Shown here: one piece after another, positions 33,571-42,681 of the stretch | Layout: each line of letters begins with the position of its first letter | How positions within the stretch are numbered: position 1 is the first letter of the stretch | Origin: Alphaproteobacteria bacterium | GTDB taxonomy: Bacteria; Pseudomonadota; Alphaproteobacteria; Rhizobiales; Xanthobacteraceae | Reading direction: 5' to 3' | Length of the DNA stretch: 64,000 nucleotides | NCBI GenBank assembly: GCA_016869215.1 | Contig: VGEP01000019.1 | Location: 20,672 to 84,671 of the forward strand | Notes under the pieces: generated by a model | The model's input: only the letters and a program-made list of their open reading frames with translations | Databases searched by the model: none | What the model was told of the DNA's origin: nothing | Translations under genes and position numbers: made by a program

Positions 33571-35364
33571 GTGAGCGACGGTTCGATTGCGGGACTTGCG
33601 GCGGCTGAGGATTCCGGCCGGGCGGTCTTCGGACGGCGGGTGTTTTTCGCGGTCCTGGTGCTGTTAACCATTTTCGCCCTGCTGGCGCTTGCGGGCTACG
33701 CGCTGTCGGCGGGCGGCTTCGGCTTTGCCGACGGCGTACTGCTCTTGCTGTTCGGCCTGACCATGCCCTGGTCGGTGATCGGCTTCTGGAACGCCACCAT
33801 CGGCTTCTTCGTCATGCGCTTCGCGCGCGATCCGGTCGCGGCCGTCAATCCGTCGGCCGCGCGCGTGCGCAACGACGAGCCGATTACGGCCTCGACCGCG
33901 ATCACGATCTTCGTGCGCAATGAGCCGCCGGACCGCGTGATCCGCAACCTCGACGCCATGATGCGCGAGCTTGCCGCGTCCGGCTACGCCGACAAGTTCC
34001 ACCTCTACGTCCTGAGCGACACCGGCCTGCCCGACATCGCCGCGCTGGAGGAAAAAGGCTTCGCCGCGCTCAAGGCCGAGTGGCAGGGCCGCATGCCGGT
34101 CACCTACCGCCGCCGCGAGATCAACACCGGCTTCAAGGCCGGCAACTTCTGGGACTTCTGCCAGCGCTGGGGCGACGATCACGAGTTCGCGGTCACGCTC
34201 GACACCGACAGTTTCATGACCGCAGCCGCGATCATGCGCATGGTGCGCATCATGCAGGCCGATCCGAAGCTCGGCATCCTGCAAGGCCTCGTCGTCGGCC
34301 TGCCGTCCACCAGCGCATTCGCGCGCATCTTCCAGTTCGGCATGCGGCTCGGCATGCGCTCATGGACCATCGGCAGCGCGTGGTGGCAGGCGGATTGCGG
34401 CCCGTACTGGGGCCACAACGCGGCGCTGCGGATCGCGCCGTTCAAGACGTATTGCGAGATTCCCGAGCTTCCGGGAAAGGGCGTGCTGCGCGGCCATGTG
34501 CTCAGCCACGACCAGATCGAGGCGGCGCTGATGCGGCGCGGCGGCTACGACGTGCGCGTGCTGCCGGAGGAAGACCTCGGCTGGGAGGAAAACCCGCCGA
34601 CGCTGATCGAGTTCATCCGGCGCGACCAACGCTGGTGCCAGGGCACGCTGCAATACGGCTTCTTCCTGTTCAAGCCGGGCCTGAAGTTCGTCGGCCGCTT
34701 CCAGCTCGCGTTCGCCATGCTGATGTTTCTCGGCTCCCCGGCCTGGATCGGACTGCTCGTGGTCGGCACGCTGGCGATTGCCACCTCGCCCTCGACCGAA
34801 GCGTTCATCCGCGCCGACGCGGGCTACACTTTGCTCGCGGTCGTGCTGGTGATGTGGTTTGCGCCCAAGATCGCAACCGTCATCGACGTGCTGACGCGCC
34901 CGGAACTGCGCCGCGCCTTCGGCGGAACGCTGCGCTTCCTCGCCAGCGTCGTCACCGAAACCTGCTTCTTCATTCTGCTATCGCCGATCATGTGGTTCTG
35001 CCACACGCTGTTCCTCGCGGGGCTCCCGTTCGGCAAGGTGATCGGCTGGATCGGCCAGGTGCGCGACGATCACACCGTGCCGTGGCCGGTCGCGGCGAAG
35101 CAGCTTTGGCCGCACATGACGCTCGGCTGGATCTGCCTTGCGATCCTCGCCGCCACGCATCCGGTCGCGGCGGTCTATGCCTTCCTCCTGATCGCGGGCG
35201 GACTCGCGGTGTCGGTACCGCTCGCCGTCGTCACCGCGATCCCCCGTGTCGGGCACGCGCTGGCGCGCATCGGCATCGGACGGCTGCCGGAGGAGACCGC
35301 GCCGCCACGGGCGCTCGCCGCGCTGTCGCTGCCCGCGCTCGCCGCAGCCGCGCGCACCGTGTGA
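33571..35364 (+). CDS. mdoH: Glucans biosynthesis glucosyltransferase MdoH/OpgH
   Basis: Membrane glucosyltransferase (GT2) that polymerises and exports the beta-glucan backbone of osmoregulated periplasmic glucans. 597 residues from the GTG at 33571; E. coli OpgH is 847, so the N-terminal domain is short. Two helices precede the catalytic domain, which has VTLDTDSFMTAAAIMRM (DxD), LPEEDLGWEENPPTL (ED) and RRDQRWCQGTLQYG (QxxRW), then several membrane helices. No mdoG is adjacent, but FkbM-type methyltransferase and an exported unknown follow. The track's start at 33499 is inside a palindromic repeat; TTG at 33541 is another possibility. Confidence 0.92.
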   Translation: MSDGSIAGLAAAEDSGRAVFGRRVFFAVLVLLTIFALLALAGYALSAGGFGFADGVLLLLFGLTMPWSVIGFWNATIGFFVMRFARDPVAAVNPSAARVRNDEPITASTAITIFVRNEPPDRVIRNLDAMMRELAASGYADKFHLYVLSDTGLPDIAALEEKGFAALKAEWQGRMPVTYRRREINTGFKAGNFWDFCQRWGDDHEFAVTLDTDSFMTAAAIMRMVRIMQADPKLGILQGLVVGLPSTSAFARIFQFGMRLGMRSWTIGSAWWQADCGPYWGHNAALRIAPFKTYCEIPELPGKGVLRGHVLSHDQIEAALMRRGGYDVRVLPEEDLGWEENPPTLIEFIRRDQRWCQGTLQYGFFLFKPGLKFVGRFQLAFAMLMFLGSPAWIGLLVVGTLAIATSPSTEAFIRADAGYTLLAVVLVMWFAPKIATVIDVLTRPELRRAFGGTLRFLASVVTETCFFILLSPIMWFCHTLFLAGLPFGKVIGWIGQVRDDHTVPWPVAAKQLWPHMTLGWICLAILAATHPVAAVYAFLLIAGGLAVSVPLAVVTAIPRVGHALARIGIGRLPEETAPPRALAALSLPALAAAARTV

Positions 35365-35368
35365 CATC

Positions 35369-36109
35369 ATGCTGGAGATGCTACGCACCGCACGCGGCGT
35401 TCTGCGGTCGCTCGGCGTCTATTACGGCAGGAAAAGCCGCTCGGCGGAGAAAGACGCCCTCTATCGCGAGTTCGTTAAGCCGGGCGATCTGGTGTTCGAC
35501 GTCGGCGCCCACGTCGGCGACCGCGTGGCGTCGTTCAAGCGGCTCGGCGCGCGCGTGGTCGCGGTCGAGCCGCAGCCGGCACTGGTGTTCACGCTGAAGA
35601 CGCTCTACGGCCGCGACCGCAACGTGACGATCGAAGGCAAGGCGGTGGGGAGAAGCGCAGGCACGCTCGCGATGAAGATCAACGTCGACAATCCTACGAT
35701 CTCCACCGCCTCGGACGCGTTCATCGACGCATCGAGGGGGGCCGCGGGCTGGGAGGGGCAAGTCTGGGGGAAGTCGATCGAGGTGCCGGTGACCACCCTC
35801 GACGCGCTGATTACAGCGCACGGGATTCCGGCGTTCGTGAAGATCGACGTGGAGGGCTTCGAGGAGGAGGCGCTGGCGGGGCTGACGCGGCCGGTCGCCG
35901 CGCTGTCGTTCGAGTTCACCACCATCCAGCGCGGGGTGGCGAAGGCCTGTATCGCGCGCTGCGCGGCGCTCGGATTTGCGCGCTACAATGCCGCCATCGG
36001 CGAGAGCCAGGAGCTTGGGCAATGGCGCTCGGCCGAGGACATCGCGCGTTGGCTCGACGCGCTGCCGCACGAGGCCAATTCGGGGGATATCTATGCGCGC
36101 ATGGCGTGA
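35369..36109 (+). CDS. FkbM-family methyltransferase
   Basis: 246 residues. It carries LVFDVGAHVGDRVASFKRLG (SAM motif I), VVAVEPQPALVFTLKTLYG and FVKIDVEGFEEEALAGL, the FkbM signature. FkbM proteins methylate hydroxyls, often on sugars, so modification of a glucan or other surface glycoconjugate is a reasonable role. ATG at 35369 lies 4 bp after the mdoH stop and the 3' end overlaps the next gene by 17 bp, so mdoH, this gene and the next form an operon. Confidence 0.9.
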   Translation: MLEMLRTARGVLRSLGVYYGRKSRSAEKDALYREFVKPGDLVFDVGAHVGDRVASFKRLGARVVAVEPQPALVFTLKTLYGRDRNVTIEGKAVGRSAGTLAMKINVDNPTISTASDAFIDASRGAAGWEGQVWGKSIEVPVTTLDALITAHGIPAFVKIDVEGFEEEALAGLTRPVAALSFEFTTIQRGVAKACIARCAALGFARYNAAIGESQELGQWRSAEDIARWLDALPHEANSGDIYARMA

Positions 36110-37040
36110 GGGACTGGCGGCGGCGCTGTTGTGGCTTGCGCTGCCAGCTGCAGCGCTCGCTTCCGACGCACTCGCGGTCGACGTGATCAACGAAAGCGAG
36201 CCGACGCTCTGCGCCGAGAAGGACAATGTCTATCTGAAATTGCAGTCCGGCGAGGCGCGGCGCTTCACCGTCGAGGCCGTGCATCCGGCCTATATCGGCA
36301 CGATCCTCGTGGACCGCTGGAAGCCCGACTTCACCAAATGCGACATGTCGAGCGATCCGGCCTTCAAGTTCCAGCGCCGGCGCGTGACGATCTACGAGAC
36401 GGAAGAGTGGTGGCTGGTCGGGCACACCTTCGACAGCTTCTGGCGGCCGAACCAGGTGCCGGTGCGCGTCGGCAACCGGGTCGAAAACGGACTGCACCTG
36501 CTGCAGCTTTGGACCTGGGTCGACGGCCGCGCCGACGAGGTGCTGGTGCTCTACCCCGCCGACGGCTACTGGCGGGCGCGCCCGAAGCCCCCGTCGAACC
36601 TGCGCTGGAGCGCCTACGGCTCGTCGTTCCTGATCGGGCCGGTGGAGACCGAAGGCCGCCCTATCGTGGATATCAAGGACATTTCCTACGACCCCGAGAC
36701 CAAGACCTTCACGACCAGCTTCGTGCGCGGCGGCTCAGCGACCTTGCGGGTCGAAAAGCTCGACGACGAGCGCATCGTGCTGGACGTGAACCTGTCGCAG
36801 ACCGTTCCGGCGACACGGCCGTTCGCGGCGCTGCGCTCGATGTTCGTCAGCGAAGGCAATTCCGACGTCGCCCGCATCGGCTGGCGCGCCAAGGGCAGCG
36901 AAGCCTGGCAGCAGGCGGGCTTGATGGAGTTCAAGCGCGCGACCGCGTCCGAGCTTTGGGCCGGCCGGCTCGTGCCCTCGCGCCACAACACCAGCGCGCC
37001 CGACATGGTGTTCCGCGATTTCAACGCGCCGAAGAAGTAG
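36093..37040 (+). CDS. Exported hypothetical protein
   Basis: 315 residues with a clear Sec signal peptide (REGLAAALLWLALPAAALASDA). No domain recognised. The mature protein is rich in Trp and aromatic residues (RVTIYETEEWWLVGH, LLQLWTWVDGRADEVLVLYPADGYW), consistent with a beta-rich periplasmic carbohydrate-binding or substrate-handling protein. Two Cys (TLCAEKDN, KCDMSSD) could form a disulfide. Its operonic position after mdoH and an FkbM methyltransferase suggests a role in glucan maturation (inference). Confidence 0.85.
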   Translation: MRAWREGLAAALLWLALPAAALASDALAVDVINESEPTLCAEKDNVYLKLQSGEARRFTVEAVHPAYIGTILVDRWKPDFTKCDMSSDPAFKFQRRRVTIYETEEWWLVGHTFDSFWRPNQVPVRVGNRVENGLHLLQLWTWVDGRADEVLVLYPADGYWRARPKPPSNLRWSAYGSSFLIGPVETEGRPIVDIKDISYDPETKTFTTSFVRGGSATLRVEKLDDERIVLDVNLSQTVPATRPFAALRSMFVSEGNSDVARIGWRAKGSEAWQQAGLMEFKRATASELWAGRLVPSRHNTSAPDMVFRDFNAPKK

Positions 37041-37047
37041 CGCCGCC

Positions 37048-37815
37048 GTGGCCGCCCCTATCGACATTACCAGCGGCGACGCGGCTCTCGATGCGTTCCT
37101 CGCCGGCGGCTACATGCAGATCCGCGGCATGTCCTCGCGCTTTGCCGCGGCGATCTGCGGCCACGTCATCAAGCGGCAGTCGGACATCGGCATCGGCGGC
37201 GACATTCTGGAGATCGGCACCTTCGAGGGCCGGTTCTTCGTCGCCATGGCAAAGCTCCTGCAGGCCGGCGAGCACGCGCTCGGCATCGACGTGTTCACCT
37301 GGCCGAGCGAGAAGGTCTACGACCACTTTGTCGAGAACTGCGCGAACCACGGCCTGAAGCCCGGCAGCACCACCGCCTGGAAGGTCGACACGCTCAAAAT
37401 CTCCGCAGCCGAGCTGCGCGCGAAGCTGCCCGCGGGCCGCGCCCGCTTCGTCCACGTCGACGGCGAGCACAACGCCGAGTGCCTCCGCAACGATCTCGAA
37501 CTCGCCCACGCGGTGCTGCATCCCGACGGCGTCATCGCGCTCGACGACATGCTGCATCCGGGCTACCCGACGCTGATCGTGACGGTGATCGAGTATCTCA
37601 ATCGCCATCCCGAGATGCGCGCGCTGTGCATCGTCGACCGCGAGAGCATCACGGCCGCGGCCAAGCTCCTGATCTGCCGGATCGAGAGCGTGCCGAAATA
37701 CGAACAGGAGTTGATGCGCTTCTATGCGCCGTTCCACTACACGCTCGGCGCGGATTTTCTCGGCCACTTCACGCTGGTGCTGACACCCGACCCGACGCTG
37801 CCAAAAATCGACTGA
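37048..37815 (+). CDS. Class I SAM methyltransferase (Methyltransf_24 type)
   Basis: 255 residues. The N-terminal part has GGDILEIGTFEGRFFVAMAKLL (motif I) and HALGIDVFTWPSEKVYDHF; the later RFVHVDGEHNAECLRNDLELA and VIALDDMLHPGYPT match the metal-assisted Methyltransf_24/macrocin O-methyltransferase pattern. Starts 7 bp after the preceding gene, in the same direction. Its 3' end faces the convergent YfhO-like gene across 7 bp. Substrate unknown, probably a sugar or glycolipid. Confidence 0.88.
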   Translation: MAAPIDITSGDAALDAFLAGGYMQIRGMSSRFAAAICGHVIKRQSDIGIGGDILEIGTFEGRFFVAMAKLLQAGEHALGIDVFTWPSEKVYDHFVENCANHGLKPGSTTAWKVDTLKISAAELRAKLPAGRARFVHVDGEHNAECLRNDLELAHAVLHPDGVIALDDMLHPGYPTLIVTVIEYLNRHPEMRALCIVDRESITAAAKLLICRIESVPKYEQELMRFYAPFHYTLGADFLGHFTLVLTPDPTLPKID

Positions 37816-37822
37816 GCGCCGT

Positions 37823-40153
37823 CTACTTCCCCAACCCCACCTTCGCCTTCAACTCCTCCCACGCCCCTTCGAACGGATGGAAGGTGAATCGCACCGTGTG
37901 CTTGCCCGCCGGCACGACCACCGCGCGGAACAGCACGTTGGCCTTCAGGATGTCCACCGGGTCGCCGTCGACGCTCGCGCGCCACCACGGATGCCAGACG
38001 TCGTTCAGCAGCAGCAACATCGGCGCGGCGTTCTCAGTCTCCACCACCACCTCGGTGTTGCGGTAGCTCACGATCCGCGCCGTGCCCGAGCCTTGCGTCG
38101 GGCCGAAGCCTCTCGGCTCGCGCTCCAGCAGCACGGTCTTTTTTGGATCGAATCCCGGCGGGAAGCCCGCCGCAAGCAGGCCCTGGAAATCCGCCTTGCG
38201 CCAGTCGCCGACCAGCATCACGCGCGGCAGCGCGTCGGGATTCTCGTAGACATAGGCCTGTTTTGTGCGCGCGATCTGCTTCAGGTCGCCGGGCTTGAGG
38301 GCGGTGTCGATCTGCCCGATCGGCACGCTGATCGCGATGAAGCGCACGCCGAACAGGTTCTCCATCGTCGACTTGAACGACGGCAGGAGCGGCGAAAACA
38401 CGCGCTGGTCGGGACCCGCAACCGTGTCGGGTGCGGCGGTGGCGCGGGTGAAGTCGGCCAGCCGCAGCGGGTTGTGGCCGAGCAGATGGTCGAGGTCGTG
38501 GATCAGCCCGATGTTCGGCCAGTGATAGCCGACGCCGACCAGTTCGACGCGGTCGCGGCGGTCGGGCGCGGCTGTTTCCTTCAGCCTGGCCTTGAGCAGT
38601 TTGATCGTCTCATCGGACGTGTCGGCCTTCAGCGCCTCGAACTGTGCGGGCGGCAGGCCGGTCGATTCGTCCGGCGCATTGTTCCAGGCGAGGTCGGCGG
38701 TGCAGAACACCGCCAGCAGCATCGCCGCCGAAAACGCGTCCCGGCTTGCAACCGCCTGCGCGAGCCGCAGCGCGCCGATGGCGAGCGCGACGAACGCCAC
38801 GCCCCACACGATCGGCAGGAACGCCTCGTGCAGCATGTTGACTTTGAGCGCGAGCCAGAACGCCAACGCAGCAAGCGCGCCCCAGAACGCGACCTCGATC
38901 AGACGCTGCCAGCGCGCCGGCGGCCGCTGCACGTCGGTCAGGATGCGGTGGATCAGGTAGCCGCCGATTAGCGCCAGCAGCGCGCAGAAGATGAAGCTCG
39001 CGTCGGCCGGCCGCCGGTACAGCGACACGCCCGGCATGACCTCGTACATGGCGCGGAACGCCGGCGTGTACTTGCCGAGCGAATAGAGGATCGCAAGCAC
39101 GGCCGCGACGGTGAAGAAGCGGATTTCGCGCGACCAGATCAGCCCGCGCGTCAGTCCGATGCCGACAATGGCCGCGATCGCGAGCGCGCCCACGTACACC
39201 TGCCCCGCGTTCTGCGCCGCGAACAGGTCGGTGTGGCCGAACACGTCGTGCCACTGGAACGCCGGCGGCGCCCAGAAGTCGCGCTTGAAATCGCCCGCTC
39301 CGTAAACGCCCGCAAAGCCGAGCATCAGCAGATGCGAGGGATGCAGCGAGCCGCGGCCCGCCATGGCGTAGCCGATCTCGGGCCGGTTGGAGATTCCGGC
39401 AAGCAGCGCGGTCAGCACCACCGGCACGGCGATGATCGCAAGGCCGACGACGGCGCCGGCTGCGAGCGGCTTGATGCTGGCCTTCATGCATAAGCCTATG
39501 CCTGCGCCGGAGAACCAGTGCCACGCGACGAAACCCGCGAGCACATAGACCGCGAGCAGCGCCACCTGGTCGCGGCCGAGCACAATGAAGGCCGCAAACA
39601 GTCCCGCCGCCGCGCCCGCGAGCAAAGACGAGCGGTCGAGCGCGCGGGTCAGGAACAACAGCGCCCAGGGCAGAAACACCAGGCTCTCGACCTGCCCGAT
39701 GTGCTGGATGCGCGAGGCGGCCGAGCCGCTGAACGAAAACGCGATGGCCGCAACCAGCGCGCCGCCCATGTGCCAGCCGCGGTCGCGGCAGAAGAGGAGC
39801 ACACCCACGCCGCCGAAGAACAACAGCGCGAACACCACGCGGTCGGTCAGCTCCGGTCCGATCTTGGGCGTGAGCCAGGCGGCCGCGACATGGAACAGCG
39901 AGAAGATCTGCGACTGCGGATCGGCGATCTGCGGCCAGCCGGCATAGACGTTCGGGGTCCAGAACGGCCACTGGCCTTCGGCGATCGAGCGGGCGAGAAA
40001 CGCAAGCTGCGGATAGAACGACGACTTGGCGTCGTAGGGGATCGCGACCGTGCCGGACAGCCACGGCCAGGACAGCGCCGCGAAGGCCGCGGCGTAGATC
40101 GCCACGGCGACGGTGAACGAAAACCGCTCCTCCGGCCGGCTGAGATATTGCAT
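37823..40153 (-). CDS. YfhO-like polytopic membrane protein
   Basis: 776 residues. The N-terminal half has about ten to twelve membrane helices (FTVAVAIYAAAFAALSWPWL, VVFALLFFGGVGVLLFC, AALLAVYVLAGFVAWHWF), with loop motifs KSSFYPQLAFLARSIAEGQWPFWTPNVYAGWP and DPQSQIFSLFH typical of YfhO proteins, which resemble GT-C glycosyltransferases. The C-terminal half is a soluble periplasmic region ending VRFTFHPFEGAWEELKAKVG. Members glycosylate lipoteichoic acid in Firmicutes; in this organism the acceptor is unknown. Encoded divergently from nothing close; it faces the glucan-related operon. Confidence 0.9.
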   Translation of the reverse strand: MQYLSRPEERFSFTVAVAIYAAAFAALSWPWLSGTVAIPYDAKSSFYPQLAFLARSIAEGQWPFWTPNVYAGWPQIADPQSQIFSLFHVAAAWLTPKIGPELTDRVVFALLFFGGVGVLLFCRDRGWHMGGALVAAIAFSFSGSAASRIQHIGQVESLVFLPWALLFLTRALDRSSLLAGAAAGLFAAFIVLGRDQVALLAVYVLAGFVAWHWFSGAGIGLCMKASIKPLAAGAVVGLAIIAVPVVLTALLAGISNRPEIGYAMAGRGSLHPSHLLMLGFAGVYGAGDFKRDFWAPPAFQWHDVFGHTDLFAAQNAGQVYVGALAIAAIVGIGLTRGLIWSREIRFFTVAAVLAILYSLGKYTPAFRAMYEVMPGVSLYRRPADASFIFCALLALIGGYLIHRILTDVQRPPARWQRLIEVAFWGALAALAFWLALKVNMLHEAFLPIVWGVAFVALAIGALRLAQAVASRDAFSAAMLLAVFCTADLAWNNAPDESTGLPPAQFEALKADTSDETIKLLKARLKETAAPDRRDRVELVGVGYHWPNIGLIHDLDHLLGHNPLRLADFTRATAAPDTVAGPDQRVFSPLLPSFKSTMENLFGVRFIAISVPIGQIDTALKPGDLKQIARTKQAYVYENPDALPRVMLVGDWRKADFQGLLAAGFPPGFDPKKTVLLEREPRGFGPTQGSGTARIVSYRNTEVVVETENAAPMLLLLNDVWHPWWRASVDGDPVDILKANVLFRAVVVPAGKHTVRFTFHPFEGAWEELKAKVGLGK

Positions 40154-40191
40154 CCGAATCCGCGTCCCGTTCCCTCCCCTCTATAACGAAA

Positions 40192-40213
40192 ACGGGCGGC
40201 CTGCGCCGCCCGT
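40192..40213 (-). terminator. Terminator after the small lipoprotein gene
   Basis: Perfect 9-bp stem ACGGGCGGC / GCCGCCCGT with a CTGC loop. The minus strand continues TTTTCGTT, giving a terminator 23 bp after the lipoprotein stop. The plus strand also continues CTTCTTT, so weak function in both directions is possible. Confidence 0.75.
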
Positions 40214-40235
40214 CTTCTTTACCGGCGCGCCGGGC

Positions 40236-40718
40236 TTAGCCGACCGGCGTCCAGGTTCCGTCCGGATTGCGGCAGGCGGCGCCGCGCGCGGTCTGCGGGC
40301 GGCCGTCGATGTAAATGGTGTGCGTGTACTGGCGGCATTTGGCGCCGCGGCTATCGTAGGCCGGACCGGGTACGATGGAGCCGTAGCGGCCGGAGTCCGG
40401 ATTGCGCCAGGCGACCGGACGGCCGGACGGCCCGCGTTCGAGCGCATCCATCTGCGCCTCATAGGCGCGCTTCTTGTCCTCGTCGTCCATGGCAGCGCCG
40501 ATGCGGTTGCCGATCAGGCCGCCGATCGCAGCGCCTGCAAGGCCCGCCGCGACCCGCTCGCCCGGACCGCCGCCGAACTGCGATCCGATCACCGCGCCGC
40601 CGATCGCGCCGAGCAATGTGCCGGTGTTCTCCCGCGGCCCGGTTCCGGTTTCCGGGTTGCCCGCGCAGGCGGCGAGCGCCGCACACGCGAGCGCAACCGC
40701 CACGATCCTGAAAGTCAT
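40236..40718 (-). CDS. Small outer-membrane lipoprotein with glycine-zipper domain
   Basis: 160 residues. A lipoprotein signal ends LACAALAACAG, giving a mature N-terminal Cys. A glycine-zipper follows (LLGAIGGAVIGSQFGGGPGERVAAGLAGAAIGGLIGNRIGAAMDDED), as in the 17-kDa surface antigen/Rickettsia RT0821 family, and the C-terminal domain reads CRQYTHTIYIDGRPQTARGAACRNPDGTW. It is probably an envelope lipoprotein of the outer membrane. The start at 40718 gives the usual lipoprotein leader with GAGGGG 6 bases upstream; the longer frame to 40763 is not supported. Confidence 0.9.
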   Translation of the reverse strand: MTFRIVAVALACAALAACAGNPETGTGPRENTGTLLGAIGGAVIGSQFGGGPGERVAAGLAGAAIGGLIGNRIGAAMDDEDKKRAYEAQMDALERGPSGRPVAWRNPDSGRYGSIVPGPAYDSRGAKCRQYTHTIYIDGRPQTARGAACRNPDGTWTPVG

Positions 40719-40871
40719 TGCCATCCCCTCGCCTATGACGGCGCAATGCACGCGCCACAACACCGCCGGCCCCCGCCGGCGCGAGAGCTAGAGGCCCGGA
40801 TTGGGGCGAAACTCTGTTCGCCCGAAGGTTGCGGCCGACCCCGGCCCACCGCGCGGCAAGCCCTTGCCCAC

Positions 40872-40945
40872 CAGTGTCGCGGTTCGGAAGTTCGCTCGAG
40901 TTCTCAGCTTGTTCTGGAGCGAACTTCCGAACCAAAGCGACACTG
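40872..40945. repeat. Palindromic element CAGTGTCGC...GCGACACTG
   Basis: 74-bp inverted repeat, ends CAGTGTCGC / GCGACACTG and inner arms GGTTCGGAAGTTCGCTC / GAGCGAACTTCCGAACC. It is the same class as the element at 40959 and related to 33427-33490 through the GAACTTCSGG core. Confidence 0.85.
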
Positions 40946-40958
40946 CAACTGTATGATT

Positions 40959-41034
40959 CCAGTGTCCCTTTCGACCCGAAGTTCGCAAGAGCGCCTGCTG
41001 AGCAATCGTGCGAACTTCGGGTCCGGGACACTGG
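40959..41034. repeat. Palindromic element CCAGTGTCCC...GGGACACTGG
   Basis: 76-bp inverted repeat, ends CCAGTGTCCC / GGGACACTGG with inner arms GACCCGAAGTTCGCA / TGCGAACTTCGGGTC. Located 13 bp after the previous element. Like the GTA-region elements (56620, 58091) it has GTGTCCC/GGGACAC termini. Confidence 0.85.
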
Positions 41035-41100
41035 TGGCCAATCTCCCGTGGCCTCGTTAGCCTTGCAGGCCAGGAAGCAAGGTCATTCCGGGAGGCCGCC

Positions 41101-42318
41101 GTGCAGCACTCGACCCGCCGCATCCTCACCACCCACGCCGGCTCGCTGCCGCGCCCGAAAGACCTGCTCGACATGCTGGCCGCGAAGGAAGCCGGCCAGC
41201 CGGTCGACGAGGCCGAGCGCGAGAAGAAGCTGCCGCTCGCGGTCAAGGACGTGGTGCAAAAGCAGATCGAGCTCGGCATCGACGTGGTCGACGACGGCGA
41301 ATATTCCAAGCCGAGCTTCGTCACCTACGTCAACGAGCGGCTCGGCGGTTTCGAGATCGACACGGCCGCGCCGCGGCGCGGTCCCTGGGTCGGCTCGCGC
41401 GAGGAGATCGCGTTTCCGGAATTCTACTCGGCGCTGCACGTCGGCTCGCGCTCCAACCGCATGGTCTGCACCTCGCCCGTCACCTACAAGGGCCAGGCGC
41501 AGCTGCAGCGCGATCTCAAGAACCTCAAGGCCGCGCTCGGCGGGTCCAAGGTCGAGGCCTTCGTGCCGGCGATCTCGCCGTCGAACGTCGAGGAGTGGCA
41601 GCGCAACGCCTATTACAAGACCGACGAGGACTATCTCTACGCCATCGGCGAGGCGATGCGCGAGGAATACAAGGCCATCGCCGACGCGGGCTTCCTGCTG
41701 CAGATCGACGACCCGCGGCTCGTGTCCTATTACCTGGTGCGCCCGGGCGCGAGCATCGCCGAATGCCGCAAGTGGGCGAACGTCCGCGTCGAGGCGCTGA
41801 ACCACGCGCTGCGCGGCATCCCGCGCGACCGCATCCGCCACCACACCTGCTACGGCATCAACATGGGGCCGCGGGTGCACGACATGGAGGTCAAGCACCT
41901 GCTCGACATTATTCTGAAGATCAACGCCGGCGCCTATTCGTTCGAGGCCGCGAACCCGCGCCACGAGCACGAATGGAAAATCTGGGGCAGCGCCAAGCTG
42001 CCGAAGGATTCGGTGCTGATCCCGGGCGTCATCAGCCATTCGACCGTGCTGGTCGAGCACCCGGAACTGATCGCCGAGCGCATCGCGCGGTTTGCCTCGC
42101 TGGTGGGGAAGGAGCGCGTGATCGCGGGCTCGGACTGCGGCTTTGCGACGTTCGCAGGGTCGAAGGAAGTTCACCCGTCGATCGTGTGGGCGAAGCTTCA
42201 GGCGCTGACGGACGGCGCGAAGCTCGCGAGCCGGGAGTTGTGGAGGAAGGGCGGGGGGAAGAAGGCGGGAGCAAAGCGCGCGGCAGCCGGCCGCAGGAAG
42301 GTTCGCGCCAAGAAGTAG
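41101..42318 (+). CDS. MetE-like cobalamin-independent methionine synthase C-terminal family protein
   Basis: 405 residues, the single-domain (betaalpha)8 barrel of the MetE C-terminal type. Zinc-ligand motifs are visible: HHTCYG (His-x-Cys), the Glu region SFEAANPRHEHEW, and SDCGFATF (Cys) near the C-terminus. The substrate of such short MetE relatives is uncertain; they may move methyl groups in other pathways. The GTG start at 41101 follows a strong GGAGGCC site. The final 20 residues are Lys/Arg/Ala-rich (GGGKKAGAKRAAAGRRKV), an unusual basic tail. The gene ends 21 bp before the convergent antitoxin gene. Confidence 0.9.
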   Translation: MQHSTRRILTTHAGSLPRPKDLLDMLAAKEAGQPVDEAEREKKLPLAVKDVVQKQIELGIDVVDDGEYSKPSFVTYVNERLGGFEIDTAAPRRGPWVGSREEIAFPEFYSALHVGSRSNRMVCTSPVTYKGQAQLQRDLKNLKAALGGSKVEAFVPAISPSNVEEWQRNAYYKTDEDYLYAIGEAMREEYKAIADAGFLLQIDDPRLVSYYLVRPGASIAECRKWANVRVEALNHALRGIPRDRIRHHTCYGINMGPRVHDMEVKHLLDIILKINAGAYSFEAANPRHEHEWKIWGSAKLPKDSVLIPGVISHSTVLVEHPELIAERIARFASLVGKERVIAGSDCGFATFAGSKEVHPSIVWAKLQALTDGAKLASRELWRKGGGKKAGAKRAAAGRRKVRAKK

Positions 42319-42339
42319 AGCCGCCGGAGCGGCGACATA

Positions 42340-42681
42340 TCAAGCCGCGTGCAGTGTGAAATCGACCCGCACGGCATCGAACGGAAACACGATCCGCCTG
42401 CCGTCCGCCCTGTCCAGAAGCCCGGCATCCAGCAGCGCGTGAACGTCGCCGTGGACCGCCTTCACGTCGCGGCCGACGCGCCGTGCGGTTTCGCGGATCG
42501 TCAGCGGCCCCTGCCCGGCCATGGCCTTGAGCAGTTCCCAGCGCTTGGCGGTGAGCACCTTCCACAGCAGTTCCGGCGTGGCGAAGCTGATCCGCGCGCC
42601 CTGCCTGCGGCCCTTCAACGCTTCGAGCGCCCGGCGCTTCACGTCGGCGGACGAGGCAACTTCCAGGATCACGGTGCTCAT
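42340..42681 (-). CDS. HTH-domain antitoxin of the TumE-type pair
   Basis: 113 residues. It has a helix-turn-helix region GPLTIRETARRVGRDVKAVHGDVHALLDAGLL, as in MarR/ArsR-like winged regulators, preceded by ARISFATPELLWKVLTAKRWELLKAM. The start ATG overlaps the toxin stop (ATGA), the usual order toxin then HTH antitoxin in this family. It should repress its own operon by binding the palindrome at the toxin start (42967-42988). The track start at 42699 is upstream of the coupled ATG. Confidence 0.88.
   Translation of the reverse strand: MSTVILEVASSADVKRRALEALKGRRQGARISFATPELLWKVLTAKRWELLKAMAGQGPLTIRETARRVGRDVKAVHGDVHALLDAGLLDRADGRRIVFPFDAVRVDFTLHAA

Larger units (their letters stand above)
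40719..41100. other. 382-bp gene-free spacer holding two palindromic elements
   Basis: Between the lipoprotein and the MetE-like gene no gene is supported. It contains two palindromes of about 75 bp (40872-40945 and 40959-41034) and, directly before 41101, a GGAGG ribosome site. The ORFs crossing it are translations of the palindromes. Confidence 0.7.
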
